A DNA stretch of 64,000 nucleotides from NCBI GenBank assembly GCA_964481075.1, contig CAYZSD010000001.1:33322-97321 (forward strand). Direction: 5' to 3'. A program made the translations under genes and the position numbers. Each line of letters opens with the position of its first letter. The first letter of the stretch is position 1. Below, in pieces: positions 45,980 through 54,398 of the stretch. Origin of the DNA: MWFE01 sp964481075 (GTDB taxonomy: Bacteria > Bacteroidota > Bacteroidia > Bacteroidales > Tenuifilaceae). The notes under the pieces were generated by a model. It had not been told where the DNA came from and made no database searches. It worked only from the letters and a program-made list of their open reading frames with translations.

Positions 45980-47431
45980 CTATTTATAGTTTAATCGGAA
46001 GAAGTTAAGATAATCAACAACCGATTTATCCTTTAACAGGATTTCGAAGTTCGATTCGCTAATGACAACAAGGGTGTAGTCGGTTTCAGGCAAGCTCCCC
46101 ATCAGCCCTTGCTCAGCACTTGCTTTTCGGAAGTATTCCATAGCTGTATCCTTGTCCTTAAGAGGATCAACGGAGATGATGTTTAGATGCTGGCTTAGCT
46201 CTTTACTTGCCACGTTGAGGTTAAGGTTTATATAGTATTCAACGTTAAACGATACGATGTTGAATCGTAGCTGGTTAAGGGGTGCTGTTTTGGGGACTAT
46301 AGCAAGGAATAAATGTTTCCCTTCAGGTTGTTTGTAGATTACTGAAGGTTTAACAAGTGTAGCAGAGTCAGGTCTTTCGGTGGTTTCAACAAGTTGTCCG
46401 GTAGCAAGCTGCAATTCCCTTTTGTCGAGAAAGGCGATAATCTCTTTGGCACTTTTTGCCACCTCCGATTTTGGGAAGAGATCCACAACCCTGCTTAATT
46501 CATCCTTGTATCTTCTGATTTCTCCCGATTTACCAAGTCCTTGTGCGTAAATAAAGAGAAACAAAGGTTCAAAATCACTGCCAGGATAACGTTCAAGTCC
46601 AGTTTGAGCCATTCGGCTTGCTTCAATGAAATTTCCATTCGAGTACAGATTAAGCACTTGCTGGTAGAAAGTGGTTTGTTCTTGCTCTTTCTGCCTCATT
46701 TCCTCAATGTAATTTGGATTGCTGAGCATCTGAGCGTAAGGGCTTGAAGGGAAATTAGCAATAATTGCCTGTTTGTAACGTTCAGCATCGGCTGGTTTGT
46801 TGGTGAATCGGGCAATTTGGTATAGATTATATAACGATTGAAGAGAATAGGTTTCTTGTGGGAACCTTGCAACAAGCCTTTCGTAAGCATTAATTGCCTC
46901 GGGGTAATCCTTAAGGAGTGTTTCGTAAACCTCTCCCACCCGGAACATTGCCTCCACAATTCGCTTATTTGAGATGGCAACCAGCGAATCGGTGAGTGGT
47001 AGATCCTGTAGGTAGAACTCCCTGCTCTTGTTATCCAGAATCTTCTTAGGTTCGCCCGAATCGTCGGTTTCCTGATTCGATGAAGCGAGGCTTTCATCGA
47101 TAACTATCCTTTTGTTTACCCTTCGCCAGTTATCCTCAAGTTTTCGTCTTCCCCATTTCATGTTAAACTCCGACAAACCAAAACTCAGTGATGATTGATT
47201 GTAGAAGTACCAACCACCTCCTTCCTGTGTTTGCGAGGTTCTTCCTCTCTGTGTTTGCTGAAACTGGGAGAACCTGTCACGACCTTCTTGCAGTTCCCTC
47301 TTCTCCCGATCCTCGTCTTCCTTTGCTTTCTTGATGAGTTCTGCAATAATTGCATCCCTCTCTCGGGGCGACATTGCCGCGATTCGGAGTAAGCTGTCTT
47401 CATTCTGAATGACATTCAGGTTTTCAACCAA
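45980..47431 (-). CDS. C-terminal half of the interrupted PorW/SprE TPR protein
   Basis: Continuation of the upstream lipoprotein reading frame, 483 residues, in exactly the same phase with no shift; only the TGA at 47473-47471 separates the halves. It has no good start: the first codon here is a TTG and the first ATG is 19 codons in. TPR-like helices (EAMFRVGEVYETLLKDYPEA, SLQSLYNLYQIARFTNKPAD) are followed by a Q-rich linker and an alpha/beta C-terminal domain (GKHLFLAIVPKT, LRFNIVSFNVEYY, DYTLVVISESNFEILLKD). The end DYLNFFRLNYK is typical of SprE/PorW. Expressed only if TGA is read through, reinitiated or a sequencing error. Confidence 0.85.
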   Translation of the reverse strand: MVENLNVIQNEDSLLRIAAMSPRERDAIIAELIKKAKEDEDREKRELQEGRDRFSQFQQTQRGRTSQTQEGGGWYFYNQSSLSFGLSEFNMKWGRRKLEDNWRRVNKRIVIDESLASSNQETDDSGEPKKILDNKSREFYLQDLPLTDSLVAISNKRIVEAMFRVGEVYETLLKDYPEAINAYERLVARFPQETYSLQSLYNLYQIARFTNKPADAERYKQAIIANFPSSPYAQMLSNPNYIEEMRQKEQEQTTFYQQVLNLYSNGNFIEASRMAQTGLERYPGSDFEPLFLFIYAQGLGKSGEIRRYKDELSRVVDLFPKSEVAKSAKEIIAFLDKRELQLATGQLVETTERPDSATLVKPSVIYKQPEGKHLFLAIVPKTAPLNQLRFNIVSFNVEYYINLNLNVASKELSQHLNIISVDPLKDKDTAMEYFRKASAEQGLMGSLPETDYTLVVISESNFEILLKDKSVVDYLNFFRLNYK

Positions 47432-47470
47432 CCTGTTTAGGTTCAGGGTTTTTATTTCAAGCTCTTTGTA

Positions 47471-47473
47471 TCA
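47471..47473 (-). other. In-frame TGA splitting the porW/sprE reading frame
   Basis: On the minus strand the frame reads ...GCA AGT TTT CCG TGA TAC AAA GAG CTT..., and continues open through 47470-45980. A single G>T change from GGA (Gly) would explain it. Without it the protein would be 892 residues, close to the roughly 870 of SprE. Confidence 0.9.
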
Positions 47474-48658
47474 CGGAAAACTTGCGTCAAGGGCATTGTA
47501 GGCACTATCGTAGTATGCTTGATTTATGGTATAGTTTGGCCTTGCAAAGTAGTAGTCGGCAAGAATAAGATATGATAACCCTTTTTGGTTGTCATTGTTA
47601 ACGCTGGAAACGGCCGAAAGCTTGAAGTACTCAATTGCAGCATCCATGTTACCATCCGATTGCTCAATATTTCCCAAAGTATAGTAAATTTGATCGAGGT
47701 ATTCTAGGTTTTTTTCGTCCTTTGCCATTTTAAGAAGTTGTCTTTTCATGTCAGAGCCCCTTTTGCTTCCAGCATTGTTCGATGCAATATTTACTCTTGC
47801 GTTGAAACTCATGTCGTAGCTGCTGCTCATCCTAATGACTTTACGATATAGAGCATTTGATTCGGCAAGTTTACCCTCTTTCTGCTTAAGCTGAGCCATA
47901 AGGAAAGTATAGCGGATTCTGTGGTCTTTGTCAGGTGCAGTTTGTAGGGCCTTTTCTAGGTGTTTTGTGGTCAACTGATAGTTTTCCTGCCTAAAGTATA
48001 GGTCGGCCCACGACGACTCAAGAAGGTGAACAAAATGCTTGCTCTTTGGATAACGACGGTTGTTGCTTATAGTGCGAAGGCGATCTTCGGCCGAAAGTAA
48101 GTCGTTTTTAATAATGTCAATTCTTGCAAGCCAAATGTTTGCTTCGTGCCACATGGGCGTTTCAGGAAACTGAGTTAGAATATACTCAAAGGTCATTGAT
48201 GCTTCGTCAAGAGCACCCTTCCATACTCTGGCTTTTCCAATTAGAAGCCAAGCTTTTCGAGCCCACTTAATGAATTCGTTCTGGTTGTAAAACTTACGTT
48301 CTCTTGTTGTTTGTGTTCCACTTTTCCTTTCAGGTTTTATTGTAATGGAGTGCTTCCGAATAAGGTCAGTGCATTTCAGAATGGCTCTGTCCATGTCACC
48401 TCCAACCATGCTGGCAACCTGTGGACTTCCAGCAAGCGAAACAGGAATAGGTATGGTATAGTTGTAACTGTAATTCTTAGAAGCACGTTTGGTTGCAATA
48501 GTATAACTTTCGTTTGCATTGAAGTAATAGTTATACTTTGCAGTAACATTATGGTATGCCCTCGAGGCAGGCGTATTCTTTTTTGTAGAACAGCCTACAA
48601 CAGTAAAAAAGATAGCTAATAAAAAAATGATTTTTATGCTAATAATACGAATGGACAT
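47471..48658 (-). CDS. sprE: T9SS/gliding-associated TPR lipoprotein PorW/SprE, N-terminal half
   Basis: Outer-membrane lipoprotein needed for Type IX secretion in Bacteroidota, 395 residues before the premature TGA. The signal ends in the lipobox VVGCST (Cys23). The start of the mature chain, STKKNTPASRAYHNVTAKYN, is the diagnostic N-terminus of SprE/PorW. TPR-like helical repeats follow (KARVWKGALDEASMTFEYIL, LEKALQTAPDKDHRIRYTFL, YTLGNIEQSDGNMDAAIEYF). The frame is interrupted at residue 396 while the rest lies downstream in phase. The symbol is assigned by homology of position and pattern; porW is the equivalent name. Located 5' of porX in one operon. Confidence 0.88.
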   Translation of the reverse strand: MSIRIISIKIIFLLAIFFTVVGCSTKKNTPASRAYHNVTAKYNYYFNANESYTIATKRASKNYSYNYTIPIPVSLAGSPQVASMVGGDMDRAILKCTDLIRKHSITIKPERKSGTQTTRERKFYNQNEFIKWARKAWLLIGKARVWKGALDEASMTFEYILTQFPETPMWHEANIWLARIDIIKNDLLSAEDRLRTISNNRRYPKSKHFVHLLESSWADLYFRQENYQLTTKHLEKALQTAPDKDHRIRYTFLMAQLKQKEGKLAESNALYRKVIRMSSSYDMSFNARVNIASNNAGSKRGSDMKRQLLKMAKDEKNLEYLDQIYYTLGNIEQSDGNMDAAIEYFKLSAVSSVNNDNQKGLSYLILADYYFARPNYTINQAYYDSAYNALDASFP

Positions 48659-48853
48659 AATGAAGAAAGCCTTAACTTTAAGTTTTCAAACGACCAAAAA
48701 TCGTTTAATTCAAATAATTCAACAATATAGAAACTAAAATGCTTAAAGGTTATTATTTAACCCAAAGAAAAAAGCAAGTTTGTTATTTAGATTGGCTGCA
48801 ATATTAGCTAAAAAAACAGAATTCTTTTAGTTTCACCAATAACCAAAAATGAA

Positions 48854-48887
48854 TTTGTTTAGCAATCAACATTTTCTATTATTTTTC
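48854..48887 (+). promoter_or_regulatory. Possible promoter of the OsmC-like gene
   Basis: TTTG (48854-48857), 22 nt, then TATTTTTC (48880-48887; one mismatch to TAnnTTTG). The leader would be about 20 nt. The rest of the 254-bp gap to sprE holds a small 5-bp hairpin (near 48747) and nothing else I recognise. Confidence 0.38.
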
Positions 48888-48912
48888 GTTTACCTAGTAA
48901 AATTATTTCATC

Positions 48913-49332
48913 ATGAGTAATGTTAAGATACATATTGACTGGCAAAGGGAAATGATGTTTAAAACCGAACTGGATGGTCATACCCTTGTTCTTGATGCTT
49001 CACCCGAAGTTGGTGGGAGTAACAATGGACCTAGACCCAAACCCTTAATGCTTGTAGCATTGGCAGGATGTACGGGAATGGATGTGGTTTCAATCCTGAA
49101 GAAGATGAGGGTCGATTATGAGGGGCTAAGGATTTGGGTTGAAGCCGAACTTACCGAGGAACATCCAAAGTTCTACTCTACCATGAAGGTAATTTATGAG
49201 TTTAAGGGTAAAGACCTTCCTTACGAAAAGCTTGAGAAGGCCGTTAAAATGTCTGAGGAGAAGTACTGCGGGGTTAGTGCCCTTTACAGGAAAGCTATTC
49301 CGGTTGAAGCTGAAATAAGAATAGTTGACTAG
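48913..49332 (+). CDS. OsmC/Ohr-like redox protein
   Basis: Small cytoplasmic protein of 139 residues in the OsmC/YhfA branch, likely a thiol-dependent peroxidase or redox-active protein. The two conserved cysteines are Cys53 in LAGCTGMDVVSILKKM and Cys119 in KYCGVSALY. The C-terminal part (YRKAIPVEAEIRI) matches the branch. It precedes a FtsX/MacB-type permease gene by 62 nt. Peroxide as substrate is from family knowledge; many members remain uncharacterised. Confidence 0.88.
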   Translation: MSNVKIHIDWQREMMFKTELDGHTLVLDASPEVGGSNNGPRPKPLMLVALAGCTGMDVVSILKKMRVDYEGLRIWVEAELTEEHPKFYSTMKVIYEFKGKDLPYEKLEKAVKMSEEKYCGVSALYRKAIPVEAEIRIVD

Positions 49333-49344
49333 AAAGAAATTTTT

Positions 49345-49370
49345 TGTAACCTTTTTCGTTTTAAAGTGTC
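49345..49370 (+). promoter_or_regulatory. Possible ECF-sigma-type promoter before the permease gene
   Basis: TGTAACC (49345-49351) followed 15 nt later by TGTC (49367-49370) resembles the GTAAC/CGTC pattern of extracytoplasmic-function sigma promoters. The spacing is slightly short and the -10 has a mismatch. It would leave a leader of about 20 nt before the GTG at 49395. Confidence 0.3.
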
Positions 49371-49394
49371 AAACTGATTGTTAAGAAAACTAGG

Positions 49395-50660
49395 GTGAAA
49401 CACTTTAAACCAATAGTAATTATTGTTAAGGTTGCAAGGGAAAGCCTAACCTTCGCCTATCAAGCCATAACTGTTAACAAAATGCGAACGTTCCTGTCCC
49501 TGCTGGGGATAACAATAGGAATATTTGCAATAATATCAGTTTTTTCAATTCTTGATGCCCTTGAAAGGAATGTGAGGGAGAGCTTACAATCGTTGGGCGA
49601 TAATGTTGTTTATGTTCAAAAATGGCCATGGTCGATGGGGGGAGAATATCCCTGGTGGAAGTACATGAACCGTCCACAACCCTCACTAAACGATCTTGAG
49701 GAGATACGTTCAAGGAGTCAGTTTGCCACAGCAAGTTGCTTCGTTGCACAGTTTCAATCGCTTATTCGATTCGGAAGGAATTCTTCACCTAACAACACGG
49801 TGCTTGCCACTACAACACAATACGAGGACATCCGGTCGTTCGACATAGAATATGGTCGATATTTTTCAAACTTTGAGGTACATTCTGGTAGAAGCGTTAC
49901 GGTAATTGGGAGCGATTTGGCAGGGGATCTTTTTCAAGGGCTAAATCCTATTGGACAGCAAATTCGTATAGGTGGATATAAAGCAGAAGTTATTGGTGTG
50001 CTTAAAAAGGAAGGGAAATCGGCTTTGGGCGATGAGAGCCATGACAAAATTGCTATTGTTCCGGTGGGATTCGCAAAAATGCTTGTTGACCTTAGGAGGG
50101 TGGGACCCTGGATAATGGTTAAGGCGGCAGATGGTTTTTCTACTGACGACCTTAACGATGAGCTTAGAGGCATACTCCGTTCGTTTAGAAGATTGAAACC
50201 CATTGAAGACGACGACTTTGCCCTAAACCAAATTAGTTTTCTAAAGCAAGGCCTTGACAATATCTTTCGGATGATTGACCTTGCAGGATGGATAATTGGT
50301 GGATTCTCAATCCTAGTAGGTGGATTTGGAATTGCAAACATCATGTTCGTCTCTGTAAAGGAGCGAACAAATATTATTGGAATACAGAAAGCACTTGGAG
50401 CAAAGAACATCTTTATCCTGATGCAGTTTCTCTACGAGTCGGTTTTACTTTCGATTATGGGTGGAGTTATCGGGTTGCTCGTGATTTTTATCGGCACCAT
50501 ACTCATATCTAACTTTACGGAATTCAGCCTATCACTAACACTTGGGAATGTCATTCTTGGCCTAACAATATCTGCTACAATAGGAGTAATCTCGGGGTTT
50601 GCACCAGCATGGACAGCCTCCAGACTCAATCCGGTTGAAGCAATTAATACTAAGGCTTAA
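49395..50660 (+). CDS. MacB/FtsX-type ABC transporter permease
   Basis: Inner-membrane permease of 421 residues, start GTG at 49395. It has the MacB/FtsX layout: one N-terminal helix (about 30-53, NKMRTFLSLLGITIGIFAII), a large periplasmic domain (MacB_PCD-like, about 54-290), then three C-terminal helices (about 297-400), ending ASRLNPVEAINTKA. No ATPase gene adjoins it; the nearest, at 57117, belongs to another operon. It overlaps the 3' end of the convergent rsmA gene by 11 nt. The substrate is unknown; lipoproteins, peptides or signalling are all possible for the family. Confidence 0.9.
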   Translation: MKHFKPIVIIVKVARESLTFAYQAITVNKMRTFLSLLGITIGIFAIISVFSILDALERNVRESLQSLGDNVVYVQKWPWSMGGEYPWWKYMNRPQPSLNDLEEIRSRSQFATASCFVAQFQSLIRFGRNSSPNNTVLATTTQYEDIRSFDIEYGRYFSNFEVHSGRSVTVIGSDLAGDLFQGLNPIGQQIRIGGYKAEVIGVLKKEGKSALGDESHDKIAIVPVGFAKMLVDLRRVGPWIMVKAADGFSTDDLNDELRGILRSFRRLKPIEDDDFALNQISFLKQGLDNIFRMIDLAGWIIGGFSILVGGFGIANIMFVSVKERTNIIGIQKALGAKNIFILMQFLYESVLLSIMGGVIGLLVIFIGTILISNFTEFSLSLTLGNVILGLTISATIGVISGFAPAWTASRLNPVEAINTKA

Positions 50661-51435
50661 GGTATTGGCTCGCCACAAAGTTTGTTAAATCAACAAATTG
50701 ATCAACCGACAGCTGCTCGGGTCTTTTGTCGAGTAGGGGGTGAGACTCCTTGATTTCAGAAAAAACAGCTTTAATAGAGTTCCTTAAAGTCTTCCGACGT
50801 TGATTAAAACCTGCTTTCACAACTTTTACAAAAAGTTCTTCGTTACAATTCAGCGATTTGGTTTTGTTCCGGGTGAGCCTAATCACAGCCGATTTAACCT
50901 TGGGTGGAGGTGTGAAAACACCCTCGCTTACAGTAAAAAGGTATTTTATATCGTAGAACGACTGAAGTAGCACGCTGAGAATGCCATAGGTTTTTGAGCC
51001 TGGTGGTTCACAGATACGTTGCGCAACCTCGCGTTGAACCATTCCTACAACTTCTGTAACTAAGTTTCTGTTGTCTAGTACCTTAAAGAATATTTGCGAG
51101 GAGATGTTGTAAGGGAAGTTACCAATAATTGCAATTTTTCCAGTGGTAATGCTTGGTAAGGAGAAGTTTAGAAAATCCTCGTTAATTAACCGTTTTTCAA
51201 TTACAGGATAATGAGAATTGAGGTAATCAATAGATTCATTATCAATCTCAATTAGAAAAAGTTTTTCGTTAAAACGTTCTAAAAGAAAAGTAGTAAGTAC
51301 TCCCATCCCAGGGCCAACCTCAAGAATTACATCGGAATCGGAGGCATCAAGGCTATGCACTATTTTTTGAGCAATGGATTTTTCGTTGAGAAAATGCTGC
51401 CCTAAACTTTTTTTTGGTTTAACTTTTTGCTTCAT
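50650..51435 (-). CDS. rsmA: 16S rRNA dimethyladenosine transferase
   Basis: Methylates the two adjacent adenines near the 3' end of 16S rRNA using SAM, 261 residues. Motifs: KPKKSLGQHFLNEKSIAQKI, EVGPGMGVLTTFLLER (SAM-binding), IIGNFPYNISSQIFFKVLD (NLPY-type catalytic motif) and VFTPPPKVKSAVIRL. The C-terminal helical domain is complete. It is the last gene of the minus run that begins at purE, 21 nt after the MscS gene. Confidence 0.97.
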   Translation of the reverse strand: MKQKVKPKKSLGQHFLNEKSIAQKIVHSLDASDSDVILEVGPGMGVLTTFLLERFNEKLFLIEIDNESIDYLNSHYPVIEKRLINEDFLNFSLPSITTGKIAIIGNFPYNISSQIFFKVLDNRNLVTEVVGMVQREVAQRICEPPGSKTYGILSVLLQSFYDIKYLFTVSEGVFTPPPKVKSAVIRLTRNKTKSLNCNEELFVKVVKAGFNQRRKTLRNSIKAVFSEIKESHPLLDKRPEQLSVDQFVDLTNFVASQYLKP

Positions 51436-51456
51436 GTTTTTGATACCACCGGAAAA

Positions 51457-52314
51457 CTAGGTGTTCTTTACGTGTATTGTTCTTTGAGGGAAGGGTATTT
51501 CAATGCCCTCTTGGTCGAAGCGTTGCTTTATTGTTTTAAACATATCGAACCTGAGCGCAAACCCATCATTTGGATTTGCAGTCCAAATCCATGCTCTAAT
51601 CATAACAGCCGAATCGGCAAGGTTCACTACTCTAACCTTTACTTTTGGCAAGTTTTGCTGTATATCGTTTTCTGTCCGATTGTCGATGCAAAGGGGATGC
51701 TTTTCTGCTTCAGCTTGTAATATTTCGAGTGCTTTGTCAACATTGGCCGAATAGGATATTCCAACCTCAAACCTAACGCAAACCTTATCCTCACCTATAT
51801 TGAGGTTTTCGATAATCTGCGAATTCATAATGGCATTTGGAATTACTATCCTGTTGTTATCGAAGTCCTTAATGGTTGTGTGTCTGAGGTTAATGTCTTC
51901 AACAGCACCAGTAAATCTTGAATCAATTTTTACTAGGTCGCCAACCCTGAAGGGTTTGAACATTACAATGAAAATTCCTCCAACTATGTTTGACAGAGCC
52001 TGTTGCGAAGCAAATGCAACGATGGCTGTGATAATTCCTGCCCCTGCAAAAATTGGGAGGCCAATTTTACGAAGTTCAGGTATAAGCTGAAAAACAATTA
52101 CAACACCAAGTCCAATTATTGCTGCGCTGACTGTGTTTTTCAGGAAAGTGTATCGAGTTGGGTCAACCTTAAGAATAGTTGAAGCCTTGTGAATGCTTCG
52201 GTTCATGATCATCCTGAAAACTTTAATCAGGATAAAGCAAACCAATGTCGTTGAAGTAATTATGATTGGATATATAATTACCTTGTTTTCAAGAAGTTTA
52301 ACAGACCATTCCAT
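51457..52314 (-). CDS. MscS family mechanosensitive ion channel
   Basis: Small-conductance mechanosensitive channel of 285 residues. Two N-terminal helices (about 12-34 and 62-82) are followed by the pore-lining helix 3 (IGLPIFAGAGIITAIVAFASQQALSNIVGG, with its typical G/A packing) and the beta domain (FKPFRVGDLVKI, GAVEDINLRHTTIKDFDNN, VIPNAIMNSQII). The C-terminal alpha/beta cage is present. It has fewer N-terminal helices than large MscS-like proteins. Located 11 nt downstream of the HHH-barrel gene. Turgor release is the expected role. Confidence 0.92.
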   Translation of the reverse strand: MEWSVKLLENKVIIYPIIITSTTLVCFILIKVFRMIMNRSIHKASTILKVDPTRYTFLKNTVSAAIIGLGVVIVFQLIPELRKIGLPIFAGAGIITAIVAFASQQALSNIVGGIFIVMFKPFRVGDLVKIDSRFTGAVEDINLRHTTIKDFDNNRIVIPNAIMNSQIIENLNIGEDKVCVRFEVGISYSANVDKALEILQAEAEKHPLCIDNRTENDIQQNLPKVKVRVVNLADSAVMIRAWIWTANPNDGFALRFDMFKTIKQRFDQEGIEIPFPQRTIHVKNT

Positions 52315-52325
52315 CTTAAAAAATA

Positions 52326-54398
52326 TTAAAAAGTAAATCGTAGTTGTAATCTTACATCGCTCCTAGTATCTCCTTCAATTTTATCTAATCCAGAGCCTAG
52401 GTATTTTGTGTCGGTAAAGAATGTTTGAGCAACCCTAAACCAAAGGTCTAAGTTCTTTCCAATGGAATACTTCGCTAGAAAGTAGGCTCTTGTCCCTCGC
52501 GAATAGAAAGCAGGTATCGAGAAGTAATAAAGGACGTCATTCTCGTATGCATAGATTCTTGCATTCCAGCTATCGGTTTCGAATATGGCATATCGGGCGG
52601 TGAGAACAAGTGGGATACGATTGGGACGATACGAAACGTCCTGGTAAACAATTAAACCTTTTTCGGTAGATTTTTGCTCTTCATCGTACCACGAAAATTC
52701 TATTCGCGAACGTAGCTGTATGTTTCGAGTTGGATTGTAGGAGAGATGAAAACGAAGGGCTTGATTAGAATAAGGAAGCACCCAGCGTACTTGTGCTGAG
52801 TCAACGGCTTGATTCTTCTCCTTCTGCTTGAAGCGATAACGTATTTGGAAACTAATTCTTGAGCGGGGGCTGTACGTTGCTTGAAGCAGATAATCTCTTC
52901 CCCTTGAAGGGGCGTTAATACCGAATTTCAACCACGATGATTGAAAGAAGTCAACATAACCACCAAGATGCCAGTGCCTAATAGGCAATAAGTCGAAACC
53001 AGTAAGTATGCCACTTTCATTTGCTGGTCTTGAGCCATCGGCAATTGCATTAGTGTAATAGGTGCTGTAATCTTTCTGATAGTTACGCCCAAATACCGAA
53101 AGTTTTAACAAAGGATGTACCCTAAAAAGGCCTCCTGCAACGGCTCCGCTACCATACCCTAATGTTGTGGCAACCTCGCCAAAAAGCATGTGGTTCCCCA
53201 ACCCGTATTGCAAGTCGAAGCCAACATTTGTTCTGTTGTTGAGGGGTGGCTCAAAGTAGCGGTATGGCTGGCTCGATGGCTCCATCATACCCTCCAAGTT
53301 GACCAGCGAAACGGTTGTTCCTCCCCTTAAGTTTTTCCAGCCAAAGCTTACATTCCCACCGGCAACCATTTCACCTATAGTTTTCTTGCTTCTTATTTCA
53401 TTGGGTGTACGATGAAGACCACTTGTTGGTCGGGATGTGAAAATTACTTCGCCATCAACTAAGGAGTCAACAACGTTTGCATCAATCTTTTTGTATGAGC
53501 CAAATGCGGTTATATCGAATATTCCCAGCCTTACAGTAGCACCTGCTCCACGCAGGAATTCATTTTCGTTAGTTGAGCTGAATCTGTTAAGTCCCTTTGC
53601 TCGTTTTCTAACTGACATTGGGTCGGGCGATTTACCAAACGAGGCGCTAGACCAAAGTGTAAGCCCCTGACCAAATTCGGCGTTAAAATCGCCCACAACT
53701 AATGTTTTAAGGATTCCTAAATTGCTCACCTGAAGGTGAAGCGAATAATGGTCGAAGCCATAAGGGTTTGAACCCTTAAAGAACTCCTCTCCAGGGTCTT
53801 TCTCTCCTACAAAACCGAGCTGTAGTCCGCTTCGAGTTCTGTATGAATACCTTGTGTATAAACCCATTTTGTTTCCAGCATATCTGGTTGCATCAGGCTT
53901 ATCGGGAGGTGGAGGCAGATAACCTTCTTGTGTTTCAATTAGCGACCTTGCCCTTACGAAAAGGTCATGCTTCCCATACTTAAAATAAGGGAAAGTTTTA
54001 GATTTATCGGTTGGCTCAGCAACTATTACGAAAGGAGTAAGTCTTGAAATATCTACAAAATCAAACCCAATAACAAGTTGTAACTCATATATAGTTAGCA
54101 TCTTGCCGTTTTGCTTGATGTAATCGAGAAGTGAGGTTATTTGAAAATCTGTCAGAAATATTAGCCTACCTAGCTCTTCACTTGAAGTGCTGTTAAGGTT
54201 TATGGGGTTTTCGCTAAGAAAGATAAGGTCGTCCGTAAGAGCATCCAAATCAATGGCATCATCTTCGCTTGACGCTACAATGTCCTCAAGAATGTCGGCA
54301 ATAATACTCTGAGGATCTACCTGATGTATTTGTCCCTTAGTGTTGTAGAATGAGAGAAAGGGAATTAGCAGGACAAGCAGAATCTTTCGAAGCGTCAT
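52326..54398 (-). CDS. Exported protein with helix-hairpin-helix region and outer-membrane barrel
   Basis: 690 residues. The signal peptide ends near FYNTKGQ. The mature N-terminus (about 35-130) has helix-hairpin-helix-like elements as in ComEA: NPINLNSTSSEELGRLIFLT and TSLLDYIKQNGKMLTIYELQ. From about residue 140 on, the chain is a long series of amphipathic strands with aromatic girdles (GLYTRYSYRTRSGLQLGFVG, LSLHLQ-type turns, LVLTARYAIFET), ending TRSDVRLQLRFTF, a terminal strand ending in Phe as in outer-membrane barrels. An HHH domain usually binds DNA, so DNA binding at the envelope is possible but unproven; in such proteins it may instead be a protein-binding module. It overlaps the PorV-like gene by 4 nt. 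Confidence 0.78.
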   Translation of the reverse strand: MTLRKILLVLLIPFLSFYNTKGQIHQVDPQSIIADILEDIVASSEDDAIDLDALTDDLIFLSENPINLNSTSSEELGRLIFLTDFQITSLLDYIKQNGKMLTIYELQLVIGFDFVDISRLTPFVIVAEPTDKSKTFPYFKYGKHDLFVRARSLIETQEGYLPPPPDKPDATRYAGNKMGLYTRYSYRTRSGLQLGFVGEKDPGEEFFKGSNPYGFDHYSLHLQVSNLGILKTLVVGDFNAEFGQGLTLWSSASFGKSPDPMSVRKRAKGLNRFSSTNENEFLRGAGATVRLGIFDITAFGSYKKIDANVVDSLVDGEVIFTSRPTSGLHRTPNEIRSKKTIGEMVAGGNVSFGWKNLRGGTTVSLVNLEGMMEPSSQPYRYFEPPLNNRTNVGFDLQYGLGNHMLFGEVATTLGYGSGAVAGGLFRVHPLLKLSVFGRNYQKDYSTYYTNAIADGSRPANESGILTGFDLLPIRHWHLGGYVDFFQSSWLKFGINAPSRGRDYLLQATYSPRSRISFQIRYRFKQKEKNQAVDSAQVRWVLPYSNQALRFHLSYNPTRNIQLRSRIEFSWYDEEQKSTEKGLIVYQDVSYRPNRIPLVLTARYAIFETDSWNARIYAYENDVLYYFSIPAFYSRGTRAYFLAKYSIGKNLDLWFRVAQTFFTDTKYLGSGLDKIEGDTRSDVRLQLRFTF

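Noticed and set aside
47417..47435. Hairpin CAGGTT/AACCTG downstream of the in-frame TGA
   Set aside because: It starts about 35 nt after the TGA, too far for a bacterial SECIS element, and the stem is only 6 bp.
47471..47473. TGA read as glycine or selenocysteine
   Set aside because: Other genes here end in TGA (for example 62338-62340, overlapped by the next gene), so TGA is a stop in this code; no selenocysteine hairpin lies directly after it.
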